NCBI RefSeq assembly: GCF_000424305.1
Contig: NZ_AUJQ01000003.1
Coordinates: forward strand, 248,001-312,000
Length of the DNA: 64,000 bases
Origin: Pseudobutyrivibrio ruminis AD2017
GTDB taxonomy: Bacteria > Bacillota > Clostridia > Lachnospirales > Lachnospiraceae
Direction of reading: 5' to 3'
Shown: piece after piece, positions 7,466 through 13,832 of the stretch
Layout: every line of letters begins with the position of its first letter
Numbering within the stretch: the stretch's first letter is position 1
Translations under genes and position numbers: made by a program
The notes under the pieces: generated by a model
Database searches by the model: none
Seen by the model: only the letters and a program-made list of their open reading frames with translations
Told to the model about the DNA's origin: nothing

Positions 7466-8680
7466 TCATTTATCCTTTTGTTGCCTCTGCTTATATTCTT
7501 CTTCAGCTATTTCTATCTGCTGCTGTATTTGTTCAGTTGTAGGCAAGTGTTCCTGTATCTCTTTAATTTTGACATTCTCATATGTAGCAACACCCATTGG
7601 AGTAGTTATACCTTGAAATGCTAATTGTACCTCAGTTTTATCCATATCTTTACAGATTAAAAGGCCAATTGTAGGATTATCACTATCTTTTCGTATAAAT
7701 TCATTCACCGCATTTACGTAAAAGTTCAATTTGCCTGCATGTTCTGGGTCAAAAGAAGTAACTTTTAATTCTATAACTACATAACAACGTAGGTATATAT
7801 GATAGAAAAGCAAATCAATTTTTCGTGTTTTCCCGGCTATAATTATTTCTTTTTGCCTTCCTATGAAGGCCCAGCCTTCTCCAAGTTCCAGCAGGAAACG
7901 TGTCATGCGTGCTTCTATAACATTTTCTAAATCAGTTTCATCATAGCCCTCTGGTAATGTAACAAAACCTAAATCATAATTGCTTTTAAGAATCTCCTGA
8001 GCGATTTTTCCTTGAGCATCAGGAAGCTTCTCTGAGAAATTTGTAAGAGCCGCACCTGAAGTATGAAATAAATCTGCTCTAATGCAATCATCCAGCGCCG
8101 ATCGGCTAAGACCACGCTCTATAGTTCGTTTTATGTAGAATAAAGCTTCATCTACATCCTTACATTTAGTTATGATTTCGATGTGATGTCCCCAAGGAAC
8201 AAAACTAAAAACAGTTGGAAACTCAATTTCTGCAACAGCCTGTTGCAGTTTTGCAGATGAACAGGTCTCGTGTATTTCTGCAGCAACTTGTTGCAGTTTT
8301 TGATTATTATCAAGAATTGAATCTAACTGTCTGATTGTAGATTCAAAAGAATCATTTGTGGAATAGAAAGTGTACCATTTTTTCATATTCCATAAGTTGC
8401 GGGCAGAAAAACCTTTTACATTTGGAAACTCTGCTTGCAAATCTAAACTGATTTGCTCAACGATACCTGTGCCCCACTTTTCCTCAGCTTTTCTTATAAC
8501 TAAATCTCTGCCAAGCTGCCAATTAAAGAGTAATTGCTCTGAATTTACTTTAACAGCAGCTTTAACCTGAGAGTTACGATATCGTTGTTTAAGATCAATT
8601 ATCCATTCTGTATAATCTTTATCAAGAGTAAGATCATGTGATTTCACAACCCTTGGTTTATTCATATTGTTATCGGTCAT
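7466..8680 (-). CDS. DUF1016 (YhcG) family PD-(D/E)XK nuclease
   Basis: 404 residues with an AGGAGG site. The N-terminal DUF1016 domain (about 15-185) shows NWQLGRDLV, WGTGIVEQIS and FSARNLWNMKKWY. The C-terminal nuclease domain shows the PD-(D/E)XK core: KIDLLFYH gives the aspartate and VVIELK gives the ExK. Members are putative DNases common on mobile islands and beside restriction systems; the exact substrate is unknown. Odd: residues 130-165 contain a near repeat (KLQQVAAEI then KLQQAVAEI) suggesting a small internal duplication. It is the last gene of the island and is convergent with the LytTR-controlled operon. Confidence 0.85.
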   Translation of the reverse strand: MTDNNMNKPRVVKSHDLTLDKDYTEWIIDLKQRYRNSQVKAAVKVNSEQLLFNWQLGRDLVIRKAEEKWGTGIVEQISLDLQAEFPNVKGFSARNLWNMKKWYTFYSTNDSFESTIRQLDSILDNNQKLQQVAAEIHETCSSAKLQQAVAEIEFPTVFSFVPWGHHIEIITKCKDVDEALFYIKRTIERGLSRSALDDCIRADLFHTSGAALTNFSEKLPDAQGKIAQEILKSNYDLGFVTLPEGYDETDLENVIEARMTRFLLELGEGWAFIGRQKEIIIAGKTRKIDLLFYHIYLRCYVVIELKVTSFDPEHAGKLNFYVNAVNEFIRKDSDNPTIGLLICKDMDKTEVQLAFQGITTPMGVATYENVKIKEIQEHLPTTEQIQQQIEIAEEEYKQRQQKDK

Positions 8681-8863
8681 TAAAAATGCCTCCTAAATTC
8701 TTATAGCATAAATTTTATATCAGGCCTTAGCCATTGGCAAATAGATTATTTTTCATATTTTCATGAGCTTCATATGAATATAAAAAAGGGCAACCAAAAG
8801 GGCAACGAGACTTCCGACATGCTTTTCCTCCTTGATTTTATAGTATTTGTGAACCCTGTTTAA
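8681..8863. other. Right end of the island, non-coding
   Basis: Apart from the start region of the DUF1016 gene I see no normal gene. On the minus strand a perfect AAGGAGG precedes a 16-codon frame (8820 down to 8770, MSEVSLPFWLPFFIFI). This could be the cut-off start of a lost gene or a chance frame. GGGCAAC occurs twice at 8789-8805. Confidence 0.4.
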
Positions 8864-8892
8864 GGTTCAAGTCCCGCAGCCGGCATAATAAT
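8864..8892 (+). repeat. Right attachment site (tRNA-Leu 3' end, direct repeat copy 2)
   Basis: 29 bases identical to 1622-1650, i.e. the 3' strand of the tRNA-Leu T arm and acceptor stem without the rest of the tRNA. It marks the right boundary of the 7.2 kb island. Confidence 0.85.
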
Positions 8893-8905
8893 TTTTAATG
8901 ATTAG

Positions 8906-8940
8906 AGCTTGAGAATGTTGAATTCTCAAGCTTTTTTCTT
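8906..8940 (+). terminator. Terminator, probably the original one of tRNA-Leu
   Basis: Stem AGCTTGAGAAT/ATTCTCAAGCT with a 5-base loop, then TTTTTTCTTTTTTT. It lies directly behind the partial tRNA copy. Confidence 0.8.
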
Positions 8941-9430
8941 TTTTTAATTTTACAGAGTAGAAAAATTGGGACAACCTAGGATTATTTTATGTATTTAAAA
9001 GGTCTCTAATTTATCTCAATGAAGAGTTTTGATCTATTTTCTAGGAATTTATTTTTGAGGTATGCATCCCATTTGGCAAAAAAGGTCATTTGGGATGCAT
9101 GATTTTTATGAAAATTAGTGTATTGTAAGCGAATCTTTGCTGAAGCCTTAAGTGAAATATTAATTTGTAGGAGATATGCAACAACATAGCGTATCGGCGG
9201 CGTAGTTACGCCACAGTATAAAAATTTAATCATCCCATATCCTGTTTTTTAAGATAGGGATGCATAGCTCAAAAAATGCAATCATCCCATATTCAAATTA
9301 TATTAGATAGGGATGTATTAACGAACATTTAGTGTAGGAATTCTCAAAAAATTGTGAATATTCTAAAACTTCACATATTTTTAACCGATAGTCCATAAAA
9401 TGAAGTTAACCCGTTGTTTTAAAGGGAAAG
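8941..9430. other. Non-coding stretch with small hairpin repeats
   Basis: No convincing gene. A 75-codon minus-strand frame (9006-9233) has no ribosome site and an unconvincing composition. An inverted repeat ATGCATCCCA/TGGGATGCAT spans about 9062-9100, and two similar hairpin units follow at 9230-9313. Confidence 0.5.
9230..9313. repeat. Two tandem hairpin units (CATCCCATAT...GATAGGGATG)
   Basis: Unit 1 (9232-9263) and unit 2 (9282-9311) each start AATCATCCCATAT and end GATAGGGATG, with different loops. Arms CATCCC and GGGATG plus TATC/GATA pair with one bulged base. The related arms at 9062-9100 make this a local repeat family. Confidence 0.6.
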
Positions 9431-9436
9431 TGGTAA

Positions 9437-9502
9437 ATGTTTATGGGTGATTTAATTAAAAATGTAATAGTGATTTTAGAGCTCATAGGGCTGGCAAATT
9501 AG
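9437..9502 (+). CDS. Possible 21-codon leader peptide before the pilus operon
   Basis: ATG at 9437 with a weak purine-rich site (GGGAAAG) opens a 21-codon frame beginning MFMGDLIKNVIVILELIGL. Its TAG stop falls in the apical loop of the terminator hairpin at 9480-9528. A translating ribosome could therefore disturb the hairpin. A similar layout occurs at 13643-13753. Too short to be sure. Confidence 0.3.
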   Translation: MFMGDLIKNVIVILELIGLAN

Positions 9503-9530
9503 TCGGCTCTATGGGCTTTTCGATTTTTTT
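9480..9530 (+). terminator. Terminator/attenuator hairpin before the pilus operon
   Basis: Stem AGCTCATAG/CTATGGGCT (one G-T pair) followed by TTTTCGATTTTTTT, ending 18 bases before the first pilus gene. There is no upstream gene to terminate except the short leader frame, so an attenuator is plausible. Confidence 0.6.
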
Positions 9531-9547
9531 AGGGGAAGGAGGGCAAT

Positions 9548-10147
9548 ATGAGGTCAAAAATAGCACTTTTAGTTATTGTTTTTGCTATCGAAAAAACTTG
9601 TACATTGTCCTTAGCTGCTGGGGTGGAAGGAAATTTAGAACAGGATGATTTAGGTGGAATAATTGACCAGGAAGAAATTGTGGATGAGACAGAAACAACT
9701 CCGAATCCTATAGATGAAAATACTTTAGACACAAATACAAATCTACCTATAGAAAACACGATTAATGAAACCAATACAAAAACACAGCCTGAGCTTGAAA
9801 GAGAAGCGCAGACTCCATCAGATAATAAATCATCAACAGAATTGAACGTAGATGATAAGTTACAAAATGAAGAAGATTTGCTGCAAGAAAAGGAATTAAA
9901 GGAATTAGCGAATGCTAATGATGTCACCGACAAGACAGATGGCGCTGATGATATAGACGCTATAGATGAAGAAGAGACAGACGAAGAGTTGGCAGAAGAA
10001 GAAACCAATGAAGAGCTGGAGGAAGAGTTGAAGGACACTGTTCCTACAGGAATAGAAGTAGTAGTGGTGCCGTTTGTTATTCTTATTATTTTATGCATAG
10101 GACTTGCCTTTGTTTTTCATAATAAACAGGTAGAGGAAGATGAATAA
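9548..10147 (+). CDS. Acidic surface protein with VPTG sorting signal
   Basis: 199 residues behind AAGGAGGG. An N-terminal hydrophobic segment acts as signal peptide, then residues 25-160 are very acidic and low in complexity (EEETDEELAEEETNEEL). The C-terminus has VPTG followed by a hydrophobic span (VVVVPFVILIILCIGLAFVF) and a basic/polar tail, a cell-wall sorting signal. VPTG is the motif used by class B pilin-polymerising sortases of streptococcal FCT pili. It overlaps the next gene by 8 bases and heads a tight operon with a sortase. Likely an ancillary or spacer subunit; role inferred. Confidence 0.7.
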   Translation: MRSKIALLVIVFAIEKTCTLSLAAGVEGNLEQDDLGGIIDQEEIVDETETTPNPIDENTLDTNTNLPIENTINETNTKTQPELEREAQTPSDNKSSTELNVDDKLQNEEDLLQEKELKELANANDVTDKTDGADDIDAIDEEETDEELAEEETNEELEEELKDTVPTGIEVVVVPFVILIILCIGLAFVFHNKQVEEDE

Positions 10148-10721
10148 GAGTGTTGCATATCAAACAGACAAAGTTAATAAAGTGCCTGAGCCAACTCTTA
10201 AGACTATTAGAAGGATAAGAGCTCGTATTAGAAACATTCATGAGGTGAAAATATTTTTGGCTCGATTATTAGTGCTGATAGGCTTCATCGTATTGGTTTT
10301 TTATGGTTTGTTTGGGGTATATGCAGTTTCAAATGATGAAATGACACCAAGAATTAGCCCTGGAGATTTGCTGTTGATATTCAGGCCAGGAAACATATTC
10401 ATTGCTGACGACATTATAATCTACCAGGTTGAAGGAGAAAAACACGTAGGGCGTGTTGTGGCAAAGGAAGGGGATTCAGTAGAGATAAAGCCCGATGGCG
10501 GATTATATATAAATGATAATTATAAAATAGAGAAGGAAATCTATTCTAAGACGTATTCGTACGAGGATTGTGTGGAATATCCAGTGAAGTTAGAGGAAGG
10601 ACAATATTTCGTATTAGGAGATAATAGAGAAAATGCCTTAGATAGCAGATATTATGGGCCAGTTTCCGGTAACCAGATAGTTGGAAAGGCGATTTCTCTC
10701 ATAAGGAGGGGAAAGCTATGA
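10140..10721 (+). CDS. Signal peptidase I homologue lacking both catalytic residues (SipA-like)
   Basis: 193 residues: a basic cytosolic head, one membrane span (39-62) and an S26 peptidase fold. Active signal peptidases have SMxP; here the matching segment is DEMTP, so E67 replaces the serine. The catalytic lysine in KRxxxxxGD is also missing: the segment is GRVVAKEGD, with G104. Structural boxes GDNRENALDSRYYG (160-173) are kept. The SipA protein of Streptococcus pyogenes pilus loci lacks the same dyad and acts in pilus assembly without proteolysis. Genes overlap on both sides (8 and 4 bases). A role as pilus assembly factor is inference from this parallel. Confidence 0.8.
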   Translation: MNKSVAYQTDKVNKVPEPTLKTIRRIRARIRNIHEVKIFLARLLVLIGFIVLVFYGLFGVYAVSNDEMTPRISPGDLLLIFRPGNIFIADDIIIYQVEGEKHVGRVVAKEGDSVEIKPDGGLYINDNYKIEKEIYSKTYSYEDCVEYPVKLEEGQYFVLGDNRENALDSRYYGPVSGNQIVGKAISLIRRGKL

Positions 10722-11038
10722 AGGTAGAAAATAACATTCCTACCACAATGGAAGATATATCCGACATCCTAAAAGACATGAAGTTCAAGCATGTGCTTGT
10801 AGGTGGAGTGGATGATGCAGATGTGTGGAAGCAAATTGAAAAATTAGATGAAGCGTACAGGACGATACTGGCCTTTCAACAGGATGAATGCAATCGGCAG
10901 TGTGCCATACTTGAACAGAAAAACACGATTTTGACTAGTAAACTAATCCGACTTGGAAAAAATTATAACTGGGCATACAAACAATTGGAAAAATTAAAGG
11001 AAGAATTAGAACAGATGAAAGGAGGCGAGAAATCATGA
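10718..11038 (+). CDS. Small coiled-coil protein of the pilus operon
   Basis: 106 residues, no signal peptide. FKHVLVGGVDDADVWKQIEKL is followed by a long coiled coil (residues 45-100) ending in Lys/Glu heptads. The start recalls the lipid-binding head of DivIVA-type proteins (F...GG/Y-D..DV...), which also lead into a coiled coil, but the match is weak. It overlaps the neighbours by 4 bases on each side, so it is made together with the pseudo-signal peptidase and the pilin. It could place the assembly machinery at the membrane; this is speculation. Confidence 0.6.
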   Translation: MKVENNIPTTMEDISDILKDMKFKHVLVGGVDDADVWKQIEKLDEAYRTILAFQQDECNRQCAILEQKNTILTSKLIRLGKNYNWAYKQLEKLKEELEQMKGGEKS

Positions 11039-12312
11039 AGGTCTCGAAGCTCATAATTTCAATGATATTAACCTGCGGACTGGTAGTAGGACTTATTACT
11101 ATAGGTGTGTTGGTTAAGCCTATAAAGGTTGAGGCAGAGGATGCATCTACCATAACAGATAACAGTTTCTCGGCTACTGGTGAAACATTTAATGCAATCA
11201 ATATTCCTGCCAAATTAGAGGTTAACAATATTACAAAACCAGAAAATGGTGAAAGCGCTCACATTCCTGCTTTTGATGCATATATTGTGGCTAAACCACT
11301 GACTGATGCAAGTGATCGATATCATCCTTATGATTTTGCAACGGGCGATTTCCCAGGAGGTGGAAAATGGATTAGTGGTAATTTTAAATTGACGGATTCA
11401 TCAGACAAATTTGATTCGGATAAAATATATGAATTTAATTCTGCATCCTTTGGATATTATGATAGCTGGTTTAATGGGAAAACTGGAATGTACCGATATC
11501 AGATATTCCTTTACGATGACACTGACAATTCCTTTGGTGGAATGTTTACATTACCAGATATGACTCAGGATTCTAACAAGATTTTCCTGGATTTTTATGT
11601 GGATAATGGGGCAGTTAATGGCGTTGTTCTTGTAGATAAAGATAATAATAAATTGGTTAGCAATAATACCAGTCTTGATAGTACCATAACATCTACTAGT
11701 ACAAAGCCAACTATCGGAGCGGGTACTACCATTAAATACAACGTCGCCGATGTGACTATATCTAACTCTATAATAGATAGGAATGGAAGAAACTCACCAT
11801 TCCATTATACGGCAACCTTTGAAAATAATTTGGTTGGCGGAGCAACAGCCTTTGATACTATTAATTTTTCAAATGGAACTGCCACATATAAATATGAAAA
11901 CAACACAAGGCAATATGCGATAGATGAAAAGTATGGTGATTTTGATTGCACTATTTTGAACTGTCCTGTAGGGCTTAACCTTACAGTAACACAGATTAGT
12001 CCTCCTGATGCAGCAGGAAAATTGCTTGTGTACGTAGCGCCTAAGCTAAAGATTGAAGTTGGTGGTTATAATAAATCAACCTGGGATGCAAATGAGGCCA
12101 GTGCACAGGGATATGAACATGCTTCAAGTCAGGTGATTACCGTAGCTGCTACAGATTCCAACACAACAAATAAAGTGAGCTTTATAAACGTTGCAGTGGT
12201 AGATTTACCACCAACAGGAATCAACCTCACAGTCTTACCATTCATCATATTGATGGGACTTGCTCTTTTATTGTTAGCTATTTTCAGCAATAGAAAATAC
12301 AAAGAAGTGTAG
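11035..12312 (+). CDS. Pilin-like surface protein with LPPTG sorting signal
   Basis: 425 residues. A signal peptide (about 1-34, cleavage near KVEAED) precedes a Ser/Thr/Asn-rich beta-sandwich region. Residues around 235-370 (FHYTATFENNL, FDTINFSNGTATYKY, GLNLTVTQISPP) look like the FctA-type pilin domain, where the core phrase is a beta-strand protein with spontaneous isopeptide bonds. The C-terminus has VDLPPTG, a hydrophobic span and NRKYKEV, a complete sorting signal. The class B sortase gene follows 3 bases later. Likely the major shaft subunit. Isopeptide residues cannot be assigned by eye. Confidence 0.75.
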   Translation: MKVSKLIISMILTCGLVVGLITIGVLVKPIKVEAEDASTITDNSFSATGETFNAINIPAKLEVNNITKPENGESAHIPAFDAYIVAKPLTDASDRYHPYDFATGDFPGGGKWISGNFKLTDSSDKFDSDKIYEFNSASFGYYDSWFNGKTGMYRYQIFLYDDTDNSFGGMFTLPDMTQDSNKIFLDFYVDNGAVNGVVLVDKDNNKLVSNNTSLDSTITSTSTKPTIGAGTTIKYNVADVTISNSIIDRNGRNSPFHYTATFENNLVGGATAFDTINFSNGTATYKYENNTRQYAIDEKYGDFDCTILNCPVGLNLTVTQISPPDAAGKLLVYVAPKLKIEVGGYNKSTWDANEASAQGYEHASSQVITVAATDSNTTNKVSFINVAVVDLPPTGINLTVLPFIILMGLALLLLAIFSNRKYKEV

Positions 12313-12315
12313 CCT

Positions 12316-13524
12316 ATGAGTAGCGTAGCAAAGGAAATCGAAAAAGATGATAGGGCTGGGTATGTAATCCCAGGTAAAATGGCTAGGGGCGCAAATGCTG
12401 CCCTTAGCCTTATTGCGTTCTTTATTGTTATAGTGATTTTTGTCTACTCTATTTATTCTCTTTTGTATACATACCAGATATACAACGATTCTTATTTGGA
12501 TTCTGAGATAATTGATTTGCATCCCACATTTTCTGGGGGCGATACTGATAACAGACTAACCTTTAGGGAGCTTTTAGCAATAAATGAAGATACTACTTCC
12601 TGGATTACAATTGATGGAACTAAAATAGATTACCCTGTCATGCAGGGAGAAGACGATTATGAATATGTAAATAAGAATGTTTACGGAGATTTTGAACTTT
12701 CAGGCTCAATCTTTCTTTCTGCCAGAAACGCCAAGGATTATAGCGACCCATACAATCTGTTATTTGGCCATCACATTTATAACGGTGGAATGTTTGGGGA
12801 CGTTATGAAATATAAGGATGCAGATTTTTTCAAAAATAATACTTCGGGAATACTTTATCTGCCTGATGCTACCTATTCTATTAAGCTATACGCTTGTGTT
12901 GAATGCAGCGCATATGATGAAAATATATTTTACGCTGCAAAAGAGATGGAAGAGATGGGGGACTTTCAAAAATGGGTAAGGGAAAATGCAACCAATTATA
13001 GAGATATTGGTATTACTGCAGATGATAAGATAATCGCTTTAACAACCTGCGAGAATGCAACGACAGATGGCAGGTGTGCTGTTGTTGGAAGATTAGACAG
13101 GATTGCGATGGTGGAACAAGGCTTTGAGGAAGATATAGATGAAAGCAATAAAGATAATGTAGAAGAATCTGTCAAAACAGATAGGGATGAGATATCATGG
13201 AAATATTTTTTTAGGAAACCAGATAATTATTACTATCTAATCATTATATTTGTTTTTCTTTTATCCCTACTTACAATCGGGCTGATGCAAAAGGATGAGG
13301 CCTTGAATTTTGATATAACCGACGAGGATAAGCAGGCAGCAGAGGATAAAGCAGCGAAAAAGAGAAGGAAAATGCACAGGATTTTGTGTACAGTCAGCAT
13401 AGTTGTGGGAGCAGGCTGTGTATATTTGGGACAAAGTATTTATGAAGAGGTATGCGCTATAGTATCTATTTCAACGATATCATTTCTTGGATTAGCGGAG
13501 TATATAAGACAAAAGAAAAGCTAG
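12316..13524 (+). CDS. Class B sortase with C-terminal membrane extension
   Basis: 402 residues. A membrane span at about 30-55 is followed by the catalytic fold: SWITIDGTKIDYPVMQG is typical of class B, the histidine is in LLFGHHIYNGGMF, the cysteine in IALTTCENATTDG, and the arginine in GRCAVVGRL. Unusual for class B: about 130 extra C-terminal residues carry two or three further hydrophobic spans (YYLIIIFVFLLSLLTIGL and around CTVSIVVGAG), as in class C pilin polymerases. With the VPTG and LPPTG proteins and the dead signal peptidase it fits a pilus polymerase. Last gene of the operon. Confidence 0.85.
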   Translation: MSSVAKEIEKDDRAGYVIPGKMARGANAALSLIAFFIVIVIFVYSIYSLLYTYQIYNDSYLDSEIIDLHPTFSGGDTDNRLTFRELLAINEDTTSWITIDGTKIDYPVMQGEDDYEYVNKNVYGDFELSGSIFLSARNAKDYSDPYNLLFGHHIYNGGMFGDVMKYKDADFFKNNTSGILYLPDATYSIKLYACVECSAYDENIFYAAKEMEEMGDFQKWVRENATNYRDIGITADDKIIALTTCENATTDGRCAVVGRLDRIAMVEQGFEEDIDESNKDNVEESVKTDRDEISWKYFFRKPDNYYYLIIIFVFLLSLLTIGLMQKDEALNFDITDEDKQAAEDKAAKKRRKMHRILCTVSIVVGAGCVYLGQSIYEEVCAIVSISTISFLGLAEYIRQKKS

Positions 13525-13642
13525 CAACTACACAAAATTTCAATAATTAAATCATAGATTAGTCACAAAGTAACGTTACAAACATGATATGATATTAAAA
13601 ATGCAAGCCATTTATAACGTAACGCGAAAAGGAGATGCGTCT

Positions 13643-13753
13643 ATGGTTAGAATTCCCCCAACTCGAATTACAAAAATAACTGGCGGTACACAGGGGGAAT
13701 TTGGGATTTTTTTAATAGCAATAAATAAGCTCAGATGTGTAACTTTGGATTAG
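13643..13753 (+). CDS. Possible 36-codon leader peptide before the giant surface protein
   Basis: ATG at 13643 follows AAAAGGAG at good spacing. The 36-codon frame begins MVRIPPTRITKITGGTQGEF and ends at a TAG that lies in the apical loop (GATTAGT) of the terminator hairpin at 13727-13777. It also contains a hairpin AATTCCCCC/GGGGGAATT (13651-13701) with seven Ts behind it. This may be a translated attenuator. No similarity to a known leader is recognised. Confidence 0.35.
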   Translation: MVRIPPTRITKITGGTQGEFGIFLIAINKLRCVTLD

Positions 13754-13778
13754 TCAAAGTTGAACATTTGAGCTTTTT
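13727..13778 (+). terminator. Terminator/attenuator hairpin before the giant surface protein
   Basis: Outer stem AAGCTCA/TGAGCTT and inner stem ACTTTG/CAAAGT (13742-13760), followed by TTTTTT, 55 bases before the ATG of the next gene. The preceding stretch 13525-13642 has a GTAACGTTAC palindrome and a TATAACGTAACGCG string, possible regulator sites. Confidence 0.6.
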
Positions 13779-13832
13779 TATTTATATAGATTTAGAGGTT
13801 TAAAAGGGTATAAAAAATCAGGGGTATTAATT

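Noticed and set aside
8770-8820. 16-codon minus-strand gene behind a perfect AAGGAGG
   Set aside because: Too short and without recognisable features; kept only as a possible remnant at the island end.
9006-9233. 75-codon minus-strand frame
   Set aside because: No ribosome site, odd composition, and it runs through hairpin repeats; no family recognised.
9529-10098. Ser-rich minus-strand frame opposite the VPTG protein gene
   Set aside because: Shadow of the acidic low-complexity coding sequence; the plus-strand gene has a perfect ribosome site and operon context.
13600-13720. c-di-GMP riboswitch before the giant surface protein
   Set aside because: The conserved aptamer strings could not be found; a leader frame with hairpins explains the region as well.
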